Source: Pelagibacteraceae bacterium AG-430-P08 (GTDB taxonomy: Bacteria > Pseudomonadota > Alphaproteobacteria > Pelagibacterales > Pelagibacteraceae). Taken from it: DNA of 64,000 bases. Below the pieces are notes generated by a model. That model did no database searches and was not told the DNA's origin. It saw only the letters and a program-made list of their open reading frames with translations. This document shows, piece after piece, positions 46,210-53,660 of the stretch (its first letter is position 1; each line of letters begins with the position of its first letter). Location of the stretch: the NCBI GenBank assembly GCA_003212925.1, contig QCOL01000002.1, forward strand, positions 1 through 64,000, read 5' to 3'. The position numbers were made by a program, and so were the translations under genes.

Positions 46210-47910
46210 ATGCAATTAAGTAAAATAAACAGTTTAGTAGAACTTTTTTTTACAAAGTACGAAGAAATAAAATCAGTTGCTGATAAGCCGTTTTTAAAAT
46301 GGTTAAAAGAAAATGAAAAGGATTTTTTAACTTGGCAACAAGTTGCATCAAAAATTCGAATTTTATCAGAATACTTAAAAAAAAACTTAGCTTACGGAGA
46401 CCGATGTATCCTATTATCTGAAAATCGACCTGAATGGCTTATCTCAGACATATCGATTATGAACGCAGGTGGGGTCACGGTTCCATTATTTACAACTTAT
46501 TCAGAGAAAGATTATGAATACATCATTAATGATTGTAAGCCAAAAATTTGTATCGTCTCTAATGAAACTCAATTAAAAAAGATACAAAAATTTATCTCAG
46601 ATGAAATAAAAGTTTTATCTATTGAAAAAATAAATGAAAGAGTCGAGAATATAGAAAATATATTCGATGAATATTTAAAAAAAAAGAAATCAGGCACTGA
46701 TTTAATTTTTAATCAAGATCTAGAAAGAAAAGATCTTGCTTGTATAATTTATACATCAGGAACAACTGGTAATCCAAAAGGAGTAATGCTTAGTCATGGA
46801 GGAATTTTATCAAATTGTGAAGGAGCTCAAGAAATATTAAATCAATTAGTTCAAAATAGTGAACCTACTTTTTTAACATGGTTACCATTATCTCATTCAT
46901 ATGAACATGCGGTTCAATTTGTTCAAATCTCGCTTGGTGCAAAAATTTATTATGCTGAAAGTTTAGAGAAGTTATTATCTAATATGTCTATTGCAAAACC
47001 TACTATTATGACAGCAGTCCCAAGATTTTATCAAAATTTGTACAGTAAAATTTCAATGAATTTTTCAAAACAAAAAGGTTTTAAGAAAAAACTGATATTA
47101 TCTACTATTTCACTTGGAACTAAAAAATTGAATATTGAGAATTTAACATTGAAAGAGAAATTAATTAATTTTCTTTGTGAAAAACTGGTAAGAAAAAAGA
47201 TTAAAAATCAGTTTGGTGGAGAACTAAAGGCCTTTGTATCTGGGGGTGGTGCTTTAGACCAAAAAATTGGAGAATTTTTAAATGCTATAGGATTACCTAC
47301 TCTGCAAGGTTATGGTCTTACCGAAGCCTCACCTGTGGTAAGTTGTAATATTCCTGGAAAAATCAGAATCGACACAGTTGGCCCTCCTTTTAAAACAAAT
47401 CAAATAAATATTGCTGAGGATGGTGAAATTTTAGTCAAAGGTGAAAATGTGATGCTTGGTTATTGGAACATGGAAAAAGAGACAGCTGATGTCATAAAAA
47501 ATGGCTGGTTGCATACTGGTGATATTGGAGAGATCACAGAAGATGGAAATTTAAAAATTACTGATAGAAAGAAAGAAATAATAGTTAGTCTTGGTGGAGA
47601 CAACATTTCACCATCTAAAATTGAAAATTTATTATGTTTAAATGAAAAAATTAAACAAAGTTTTGTTTATGGAGATAAAAAAACTTATTTAGTTGCATTA
47701 ATTGTTTCTGAAAGCAATGAAAATAAAAAAGAAATTGAAATTTTTTTAGAAAACTTAAATAAAACTTTATCTTTAGTTGAAAAAGTTAAAAAATTTAAAT
47801 TAATTAAAGAAGAATTTACAATTAAAAATGGAATGTTAACACCAACATTAAAACTTAAAAGAAAAAACATTTTGGAAAAATATAAAGATGATTTAGAAAA
47901 ACTTTATTAA
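46210..47910 (+). CDS. AMP-dependent long-chain acyl-CoA synthetase
   Basis: This 566-residue ANL-superfamily ligase activates fatty acids to acyl-CoA. The P-loop-like AMP motif is CIIYTSGTTGNPKGVMLSHGG (about 178-197), followed by TWLPLSHSYEH, the acyl-pocket motif GYGLTEASPVVS, and GWLHTGDIGEI ... DRKKEIIVSLGGDNISP. It resembles the FadD15-like/long-chain group. The start ATG is 4 bases after the tRNA-Leu CCA end and has no Shine-Dalgarno, because the space is occupied by the tRNA. Expression probably depends on read-through and tRNA processing. Confidence 0.92.
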   Translation: MQLSKINSLVELFFTKYEEIKSVADKPFLKWLKENEKDFLTWQQVASKIRILSEYLKKNLAYGDRCILLSENRPEWLISDISIMNAGGVTVPLFTTYSEKDYEYIINDCKPKICIVSNETQLKKIQKFISDEIKVLSIEKINERVENIENIFDEYLKKKKSGTDLIFNQDLERKDLACIIYTSGTTGNPKGVMLSHGGILSNCEGAQEILNQLVQNSEPTFLTWLPLSHSYEHAVQFVQISLGAKIYYAESLEKLLSNMSIAKPTIMTAVPRFYQNLYSKISMNFSKQKGFKKKLILSTISLGTKKLNIENLTLKEKLINFLCEKLVRKKIKNQFGGELKAFVSGGGALDQKIGEFLNAIGLPTLQGYGLTEASPVVSCNIPGKIRIDTVGPPFKTNQINIAEDGEILVKGENVMLGYWNMEKETADVIKNGWLHTGDIGEITEDGNLKITDRKKEIIVSLGGDNISPSKIENLLCLNEKIKQSFVYGDKKTYLVALIVSESNENKKEIEIFLENLNKTLSLVEKVKKFKLIKEEFTIKNGMLTPTLKLKRKNILEKYKDDLEKLY

Positions 47911-48028
47911 TTAAATAAAAATATTCGATTATAAAGCGCATAAATACTAACTTTTTTACACTTTAGATTATTAAAAATTTTTTATTCTTAATTTTTATTT
48001 TCTTAAAATTAAAACTTTAATTAAAGAA

Positions 48029-48057
48029 TTGACATAACGTATATAAAAAAATAAAAA
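48029..48057 (+). promoter_or_regulatory. Promoter of the polybasic micropeptide gene
   Basis: A perfect -35 TTGACA (48029-48034) is followed 17 bp later by TAAAAA (48052-48057), a 4/6 match to the -10 consensus. Transcription would start at about 48064, giving a leader of about 45 bases before the ATG at 48109. Such a complete -35 element is notable in an intergenic region this AT-rich. Confidence 0.5.
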
Positions 48058-48067
48058 TAAGTTAATT

Positions 48068-48086
48068 ACGAATCATTTTGATTCGT
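48068..48086 (+). promoter_or_regulatory. Perfect inverted repeat in the micropeptide leader
   Basis: ACGAATCA-TTT-TGATTCGT forms an 8-bp perfect hairpin with a 3-base loop at the probable 5' end of the transcript, 22 bases before the start codon. It could protect the mRNA from 5' decay or be an operator dyad for a DNA-binding protein. It is not followed by a T-tract, so it is not a terminator. Confidence 0.55.
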
Positions 48087-48108
48087 TTAACAAAAAAGGG
48101 AGCTAAAG

Positions 48109-48186
48109 ATGCCTAAGAGAAGAAAAAAAGCAAAGAAGGCTAAGAAAAAAGCTAAGAAAAAAGCTAAAAAAAGAAGAAGAAGATAA
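48109..48186 (+). CDS. 25-residue Lys/Arg/Ala-rich histone-like peptide
   Basis: ATG 48109 is preceded by a strong ribosome-binding site (AGGGAG, 48097-48102) and opens a 25-residue frame ending TAA 48184-48186. It starts MPKRRKKAKKAKKK and ends KKRRRR; apart from Met, Pro and a few Ala, every residue is Lys or Arg. The A-K-K-(K) periodicity resembles histone H1-type and kinetoplastid-like bacterial tails. Promoter, leader hairpin, ribosome-binding site and terminator all bracket it, so it is very likely expressed. DNA compaction, RNA/ribosome binding or polyphosphate binding are possible; no function is established. Confidence 0.7.
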   Translation: MPKRRKKAKKAKKKAKKKAKKRRRR

Positions 48187-48204
48187 TAACTTAGTATTCT
48201 TTAT

Positions 48205-48247
48205 AAAAAACGCTTCTCATAACTTTTTGTGTGAGAGGCGTTTTTTT
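48205..48247. terminator. Bidirectional Rho-independent terminator
   Basis: AAAAAACGCTTCTCA pairs with TGAGAGGCGTTTTTT (one G-T wobble), a 15-bp stem with a loop of about 11 bases between 48205 and 48247. The A-run on one side and T-run on the other let it end both the micropeptide transcript (+) and the carD transcript (-). The carD stop codon is inside the T-run region. Confidence 0.9.
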
Positions 48248-49106
48248 ATTCTTCAACTTGTTCCTCAACGTCTGAGATTGGTTCTTCAATTGGTAAATCG
48301 TTATTGTTTGAAGTTTTTGGAGTTTTATTTTCCTCCTTTATTTCTTTGTTAATATTTCTTTTTAAAGCTTTGTCTAATTTTTTTTGTGTGTCATCTTTTG
48401 ATAAATTCATAACTAATTGAAATTCTGAGATAACTCTTTCGTAAGCTTTTTCAAAAAGTTGTCTTTCACTATAAGACTGATCGATCATTACATCATCACC
48501 TTTATTTAAATCTCTTACAACTTCTGCAAGTTCATAGATTTTACCAGATGAAATTTTTGCTTCATATTCCTGTGCTCTCCTACTCCACATCGATCTTTTA
48601 ATTTTAGGTTTACTTTTAAGAATAGATATACTTTTGTTTACTTGATTAATTGTAGATAATGGACGTAAATGAGATTGTTTATTGACTGGTACCATTCCAT
48701 TTGCTTTATCTTTTTCAAATTTTATGATGTATGTTTCTACATCTATTCCACCAATATTAATTTTTTTGAATTCTGTAATTTGTCCTACCCCATGTTTTGG
48801 ATATACAACGTAGTCTTTTATTTTATATTCTCTTTTTTCTGTGCTTTGTTTTTTAACCTTTTTAATTTCAGGCTTTAATTCGTTATTTTTAGGTATTCTT
48901 AAATTTTCTGTCTTAGTCTCAATTTTTTTCTCATTTTTTTTTACTAATTTTTTTGAAGATTTTAAGGTTAATTTTGGAAGTTTTTTATTTTTTTTAATTT
49001 TTTTTGTCTTTGGTTTTTTTACTTTTATTACTTTTCTTACTTTTTTTGTTTTGGATTTTGTTTTAAAGGTTTTCTTTAAAATATTTTTCAAACTTATTTT
49101 GCTCAT
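48246..49106 (-). CDS. carD: CarD/CdnL-family RNA polymerase-binding regulator with Lys-rich N-terminal extension
   Basis: From ATG 49106 (MSKISLKN) this encodes 286 residues. The CarD/TRCF RNA-polymerase interaction domain starts near residue 92 ([19 protein letters not shown]) and the helical DNA-contacting domain, with [15 protein letters not shown], continues to about 250. CarD stabilises open promoter complexes. Typical alphaproteobacterial CarD is about 160-170 residues; the extra 90 N-terminal residues are almost purely Lys/Thr/Val, and the C-terminal 35 are acidic. The frame stays open to 49148, but 49106 limits overlap with ferredoxin (44 bp). A real start nearer the CarD domain is possible. 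Confidence 0.85.
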   Translation of the reverse strand: MSKISLKNILKKTFKTKSKTKKVRKVIKVKKPKTKKIKKNKKLPKLTLKSSKKLVKKNEKKIETKTENLRIPKNNELKPEIKKVKKQSTEKREYKIKDYVVYPKHGVGQITEFKKINIGGIDVETYIIKFEKDKANGMVPVNKQSHLRPLSTINQVNKSISILKSKPKIKRSMWSRRAQEYEAKISSGKIYELAEVVRDLNKGDDVMIDQSYSERQLFEKAYERVISEFQLVMNLSKDDTQKKLDKALKRNINKEIKEENKTPKTSNNNDLPIEEPISDVEEQVEE

Positions 49107-49389
49107 TTTTATATTTTTCATGATCCGAAGGTGGATCTTTTTTCTCACTTATATTGGGCCAGATTTCAGAGTATTGACTATTGATTTCTAACCACTTTTC
49201 GCTTCCAGGCTCCGTATCAGCTTTAATTGCATCTACTGGGCACTCTGGTTCACAAACGCCACAATCTATACACTCATCGGGTTTAATTACAAGCATATTT
49301 TTTCCTTCATAAAAACAATCCACAGGACAAACTTCAACACAATCCATTAATTTACATTTGATACACTTATCATTTACTATGTAAGTCAT
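49063..49389 (-). CDS. fdxA: FdxA-type 7Fe ferredoxin
   Basis: This 108-residue ferredoxin carries the 3Fe-4S/4Fe-4S pattern: C9-x2-C12-x4-C17-x3-C21-P and C40-x2-C43-x2-C46-x3-C50-[14 protein letters not shown] is the standard opening. The C-terminal 45 residues, with the typical SEKW and FEKYFKENL ending, form the family's long tail. It overlaps terB by 4 bp upstream, and its 3' end runs into the carD start. fdxA-carD adjacency is common in Alphaproteobacteria. Confidence 0.95.
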   Translation of the reverse strand: MTYIVNDKCIKCKLMDCVEVCPVDCFYEGKNMLVIKPDECIDCGVCEPECPVDAIKADTEPGSEKWLEINSQYSEIWPNISEKKDPPSDHEKYKNEQNKFEKYFKENL

Positions 49390-49796
49390 TTAATTATTTC
49401 TTTTTTAATTTTTTCTTTAATATCGCCCATCAATTTACTGTCAATATATAATAGTCCGCCTAGTCTTCTCATTAAGCTTGTCTCATAAATATCTGCTTCA
49501 TTATTTGAGTAAATTATTCTCCAAAGTGTCTCAACTATTTTAATTTTATCATTTTCTTTCATATTTTTAACCTCTTTTGTAAACTCTAAAATTTGATTTG
49601 AATTTTCTTCAATTTTTTTTGCATCAGAGAATATTTTTTCTAAATTCTCATTGTTTGCACCTATTTTTAAAAGAGCTTGTTTTATAATTATTTCCTCACT
49701 TTTTGAAAAGTTTTCATCAATTTTAGCTGCGTGAATTAAAAGTGCAGCTACTTTAGATAGATCATTATTTTCATTTTTATCCTTTTTAAAAAACAT
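49386..49796 (-). CDS. TerB-like helical protein
   Basis: This 136-residue all-helical protein resembles the COG4103/TerB family: the opening [30 protein letters not shown] and later [28 protein letters not shown] fit the E/D-rich metal-coordinating repeats of TerB. Bacterial members of this small group have no established function; the name refers to tellurite-resistance TerB, but no ter operon is here. It lies 4 bp after the helicase gene and overlaps fdxA by 4 bp. Confidence 0.75.
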   Translation of the reverse strand: MFFKKDKNENNDLSKVAALLIHAAKIDENFSKSEEIIIKQALLKIGANNENLEKIFSDAKKIEENSNQILEFTKEVKNMKENDKIKIVETLWRIIYSNNEADIYETSLMRRLGGLLYIDSKLMGDIKEKIKKEIIK

Positions 49797-49800
49797 ATTT

Positions 49801-52278
49801 TTAATTAAGATTTAAATTTTTTAGAATACCAAAAGGATTTTCTTTGATATTTTCTTTATTTTGAAACTTTTCCCTCTTTTTTTGAATGTATTTAAAGAAA
49901 ACTTCATCGTTTTTTTCAAAAATCTTATAACTCATAGCTTTAAGCAGTTTTTTAAAGTCATCTTTATTACACCCCAATAAATTTAACATTTCTGGAGTCA
50001 TCTTTATTTCCTTCATATCCTTTTTATCTGAGTTTATTATTTGTACAAATAATCTCTCTAAAATATCTATTCTAATATAGAAATTATCAAATTTTTCAAA
50101 TCCGCAAAGTAACATAAAGTTTTTATTTTGAATTTTGTTACCATTTAAAAAATTTAAACCAAAAGTTGGTGGTTTTAAATTAAAGTATTTTTGATTATGA
50201 TTTTTCCACAAAAGGGTTCTTAATGAAACAGGCTCGGGTTTTATCAATTTAAATAAAAAGACATGGTATCTGCCAAATTTTACACCAAGATCTCTTAAAA
50301 TTTTTCTTTCATTTTGGTCTAATTTTTTTAAGTACTCATAAACCTTATCTCTCTTAATAACACCATTATTTTCATAAAGTTGAAAAGCTAAGGCTTTTAT
50401 AGACGAGTTATTATCCTTTAGATCTTTTAAATCATAGAGACTTTTTAAAACTGTTGAAATTTTATCTTTTAGCCATTTTTCTAAAAAAGTAATTAATTTA
50501 CTTTTTTGATTTTGTTCTAACATGTCATCCACTAATAATTCTATGTTAGGGCTCAAATAATCTTTACCAGGAATTAGTCTACCAATTGATGCATTATTCC
50601 AATAAATCTTAGAATCATTTTTTAACTCAACTAAACCTGTATCGATTATGATTTGGATTCTATTCTCAAGTTCAGGTCCTATAGTTTTTCTCGCAGCTTT
50701 TTTTAGTGATTTTATATCAGTCTCCAAAGCACCTTGTTTAAGATCTAGTTCTAATTTAAGTCCATTTATTTTACCTATGAATTGATCATCTATCATGACA
50801 TTATTATTTTTTAAAATTTTAGTATCAAATTCCATATCTTGTTTTAAACCTCTAGCAAGCACACTTGCTCTTTTGTCAATAAATGTTTTTGTGAGTTCTT
50901 CATGAAGTCTATCTGAAAGTTTATCCTCTAAGAATTTAGTTTTTTCAATCCAGTAATTTTGATTTTCAACCCAATTGTTTTTATTTGAAACATATGACCA
51001 AGTTCTCACATTTGCAATTCTATTCGCTAAAGAATCTACATTTCCGTCTAATTTATCAAGTTTCATAAGTTGTAAATGCATAAAATTATCTGATATTTTT
51101 GCTTTATCACTGTTTAAAAAATTAAATACTTTTTCAACGACATCGATGTGATTACCGTAGGTTTTCTTAACAAAGTCTGGAATTTGACAGCATTCCCATA
51201 GCAACGTCAGTGTATCTTTTACATTTGGCAAATTATATAAGTCTAATTTCTTTAGGAAATATTTTAAAACCTTCTCATCTTCACACTCATGAATCTTTCT
51301 AAGCCAATCTTTATTTGGCCTCTCCTCAAGCGATTTTAATAATGAGTTGGGATTGTTAAAATTTAAATCTGAATTCCTCCAAAATAATGTTCTTATATTT
51401 TCAAATTTATGATTTTCTAAAAGTTCAACTTCTTCAGCTGTAATTTCTTTGCAATCACCTGTGATACCGAAATTACCATCATTGAGATATCTACCCGCTC
51501 TTCCAGCAATTTGACCTATCTCGGATAGACTGAGTTTCCTTAATTTTTTTCCATCAAATTTTTTTAGATTTGAAAAATACACTTGATCTAAATCCATATT
51601 TATACCCATTCCAATTGCATCAGTTGCCACTAAAAAATCAACATCACCTGATTGGTATAAGTCTACTTGTGCATTCCTTGTTTTCGGACTTAAAGATCCC
51701 ATAACAATTGCGGCTCCACCTTTTTGTCTTCGTATTAATTCTGCTATTGCATAAACTTCTTCTGTTGAAAAAGCTATAATTGCTGTCTTTCTATTAATAC
51801 GAGAAATTTTTTTGTGACCTGAGTAAGTGAGTTTAGATAATCTTTTTCTATCTATGAATTCTATATCATCATTTAATTTTGAAACTATTCCTTTGATTGT
51901 ATTAGATCCCATAAACATTGTAAGTTTACTTCCTCTCATATTAAGCAATCTATCTGTAAAAATATGACCTCGTTCATGGTCCGCACACATTTGAATCTCA
52001 TCAACACCTACAAATTCTAAATCTTTATCTATTGGCATTGACTCTACTGTGCACAAAAAATATTTTGCATTTGAAGGTATAATTTTTTCTTCACCAGTTA
52101 TTAAAGCAACTTCATCATATCTAGTTTTTTTAATAACTTTGTCATAGACCTCTCTAGCTAAAAGTCTTAATGGAAAACCTATCATCCCAGTATCAAAAGA
52201 GAGCATTGTTTCTATAGCTAAATGGGTTTTGCCAGTATTTGTCGGACCAAGCACTGCTGTGATTTTATTTTTATTCAT
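49801..52278 (-). CDS. Suv3-like superfamily 2 RNA/DNA helicase
   Basis: This 825-residue helicase is of the mitochondrial SUV3 type found across Alphaproteobacteria. Walker A is GPTNTGKT (11-18), motif II DEIQ (93-96) in place of DExH, and motif VI reads QIAGRAGRY near 265. SUV3_C-type regions follow, and the remainder (about 330-825) is helicase-specific. In mitochondria SUV3 works with PNPase to unwind RNA for degradation; by analogy it may partner the PNPase at 21.2 kb, which is inference. It heads the operon with terB, fdxA and carD. rpmB, which often neighbours it, is not here. Confidence 0.9.
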   Translation of the reverse strand: MNKNKITAVLGPTNTGKTHLAIETMLSFDTGMIGFPLRLLAREVYDKVIKKTRYDEVALITGEEKIIPSNAKYFLCTVESMPIDKDLEFVGVDEIQMCADHERGHIFTDRLLNMRGSKLTMFMGSNTIKGIVSKLNDDIEFIDRKRLSKLTYSGHKKISRINRKTAIIAFSTEEVYAIAELIRRQKGGAAIVMGSLSPKTRNAQVDLYQSGDVDFLVATDAIGMGINMDLDQVYFSNLKKFDGKKLRKLSLSEIGQIAGRAGRYLNDGNFGITGDCKEITAEEVELLENHKFENIRTLFWRNSDLNFNNPNSLLKSLEERPNKDWLRKIHECEDEKVLKYFLKKLDLYNLPNVKDTLTLLWECCQIPDFVKKTYGNHIDVVEKVFNFLNSDKAKISDNFMHLQLMKLDKLDGNVDSLANRIANVRTWSYVSNKNNWVENQNYWIEKTKFLEDKLSDRLHEELTKTFIDKRASVLARGLKQDMEFDTKILKNNNVMIDDQFIGKINGLKLELDLKQGALETDIKSLKKAARKTIGPELENRIQIIIDTGLVELKNDSKIYWNNASIGRLIPGKDYLSPNIELLVDDMLEQNQKSKLITFLEKWLKDKISTVLKSLYDLKDLKDNNSSIKALAFQLYENNGVIKRDKVYEYLKKLDQNERKILRDLGVKFGRYHVFLFKLIKPEPVSLRTLLWKNHNQKYFNLKPPTFGLNFLNGNKIQNKNFMLLCGFEKFDNFYIRIDILERLFVQIINSDKKDMKEIKMTPEMLNLLGCNKDDFKKLLKAMSYKIFEKNDEVFFKYIQKKREKFQNKENIKENPFGILKNLNLN

Positions 52279-52452
52279 TTCTATCTTTGGTATGTTTAAT
52301 ATACTACCTACAAGATGTAGTTACTCGTAAAGAACAAAAATAGACTAAAACATGACCGAATCATTCTATTGAAAGTTCTCATTTCAAATTCTTAAAAAGT
52401 TAAGTTTAACATAATATGATTTATTGTCCAAATTACCATCAAACACAAAGGC
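52279..52452. other. Helicase upstream region, no gene seen
   Basis: This 174-bp gap upstream of the helicase start and downstream of the thioesterase stop holds no convincing gene. The longest minus-strand frame is 24 codons with no plausible ribosome-binding site. AT-rich stretches (TAAGTTTAACATAATATGATT around 52398-52418) could hold a promoter for the helicase operon. No terminator hairpin was found. Confidence 0.4.
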
Positions 52453-52857
52453 TTAAGACTTTATCTTAAGAATTTTCCAAACTCCAGAAGCAGATGTGAT
52501 TATTTTGTTATTACATTTTAATTCACAAAATAAAAATACCAAAGTTTTTGTTTTTTTTAAAATTTTTACATGCCCTATAATCTCATCACCAATTTTCGAA
52601 GCACCGATATATTTTAGATCTAATGAAATTGTTACACATGGTGCATTTTGAACACTACGGTGTGCTGCTGTTCCAGCTCCAGCATCTATTAAAGCGGCCA
52701 AATATCCTCCATGAGTTATACCTGCTGCATTCAAATGGTTTTCATTAATAACTGATTTGAATTCATATTCGTTTTCAGAGATATTTCTAAACATAACACC
52801 ACCATTATGTTTCATAAACCCATGCTTTAAACTTATTTGTTCAAATGAATTAGACAT
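52453..52857 (-). CDS. PaaI-type hotdog thioesterase
   Basis: This 134-residue hotdog-fold protein has the PaaI/4HBT active-site region HLNAAGITHGGYLAALIDAGAGTAAH (about 40-65), with HGG and Asp positions as in acyl-CoA thioesterases. Such enzymes hydrolyse acyl-CoA (often aryl- or medium-chain) and prevent CoA trapping. Substrate cannot be inferred. It lies 6 bp downstream of a putative 27-residue membrane peptide on the same strand. Confidence 0.85.
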   Translation of the reverse strand: MSNSFEQISLKHGFMKHNGGVMFRNISENEYEFKSVINENHLNAAGITHGGYLAALIDAGAGTAAHRSVQNAPCVTISLDLKYIGASKIGDEIIGHVKILKKTKTLVFLFCELKCNNKIITSASGVWKILKIKS

Positions 52858-52863
52858 TATTTT

Positions 52864-52947
52864 TTATAGTATAAATGTTAAAATTAATAAAATTATAAAT
52901 ATTATTATAAAAAAATAAATAACTGATTTTTGTAATGAAATTCTCAT
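52864..52947 (-). CDS. 27-residue hydrophobic peptide coupled to the oxidoreductase gene
   Basis: ATG 52945-52947 overlaps the TGA of the upstream oxidoreductase gene (ATGA), giving a 27-residue frame: nine polar residues (MRISLQKSV), then a hydrophobic helix rich in Ile, Phe and Leu, ending TFIL. It could be a small single-pass membrane protein. The exact ATGA overlap and location inside a same-strand run of genes support it; the short length and very AT-rich coding weaken it. Confidence 0.35.
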   Translation of the reverse strand: MRISLQKSVIYFFIIIFIILLILTFIL

Positions 52948-53660
52948 ATTTTTTTAATTATTCTATCGATTAATTTATTAGCAAATAGACTTTTATTTTT
53001 ATTATTTTCAAAATCAACTTTTTCATTAAGAACATCTTTAATCATTTTAGAAAGTATATCTTTTTTAGTTAAGAGATTAATTGAATTAAAGCTATGAATC
53101 CTTTTTTCAGAATTTAAACTATAGTAAAAATGAAAAGTTTTTTTTTCAAAATCAATTTTAAACTCTAAACAATCTTTAATATTAATTATTTTAATATTTG
53201 AAATTTTTTCATTTTTTACTTTTTCATACAAATAATAAAAATCATGATAAGCAAATCTAAATAATAAATCCTTTGGATTACCAAAACTTTTTTTTTGTCT
53301 TGTGATATAATTATATTTTTTAATTTTTATTCTCTTTTTTAAAAAAGATTGTATTTCATCGACGTATAATAAGATTTTATTTTTCTTAGCTTTTTGAAAT
53401 AATTTTAGTGATTCGTTATAAGTTTTTGTTAGTGGTTTTTCACAAAATATGTTTACTTTTTTTTTTATACATTTATTAACTATATTGAAGTGAGTGTGAT
53501 CAGGGGTAGCAATAAAAATCCAATCTATTTTATCTAATTTGTTTAAATATTTTGATTTACTATTAGCTATAAAATGTAATTTTGAAATGGAACTAATTTT
53601 TTTTTGAATTATTTTTCCCCATTTTCCGTTACCCACCAAACCAGTTGATTTAGAATGCAT
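52944..53660 (-). CDS. Gfo/Idh/MocA-family oxidoreductase (short)
   Basis: This 238-residue protein has the family's Rossmann start (GLVGNGKWGK), IFIATPDHTHFN and the EKP motif in NIFCEKPLTKTYNESLKLF (about 85-103). The usual family length is 330-390; here the C-terminal substrate domain is trimmed. Members oxidise or reduce sugars and inositols with NAD(P). It overlaps the radical SAM gene by 11 bp and a tiny peptide gene by 4 bp, so the three probably act as one unit. Lys/Ile-rich, AT-rich coding suggests an accessory gene. Confidence 0.8.
   Translation of the reverse strand: MHSKSTGLVGNGKWGKIIQKKISSISKLHFIANSKSKYLNKLDKIDWIFIATPDHTHFNIVNKCIKKKVNIFCEKPLTKTYNESLKLFQKAKKNKILLYVDEIQSFLKKRIKIKKYNYITRQKKSFGNPKDLLFRFAYHDFYYLYEKVKNEKISNIKIINIKDCLEFKIDFEKKTFHFYYSLNSEKRIHSFNSINLLTKKDILSKMIKDVLNEKVDFENNKNKSLFANKLIDRIIKKI

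Noticed and set aside
48669-49191. Phe/Leu-rich plus-strand frames opposite carD and fdxA
   Set aside because: They mirror the Lys-rich carD N-terminus (Lys codons read backwards give Phe); they are not membrane proteins.
52279-52452. 24-codon minus-strand frame upstream of the helicase
   Set aside because: No ribosome-binding site, no motif, and not coupled to a neighbour.
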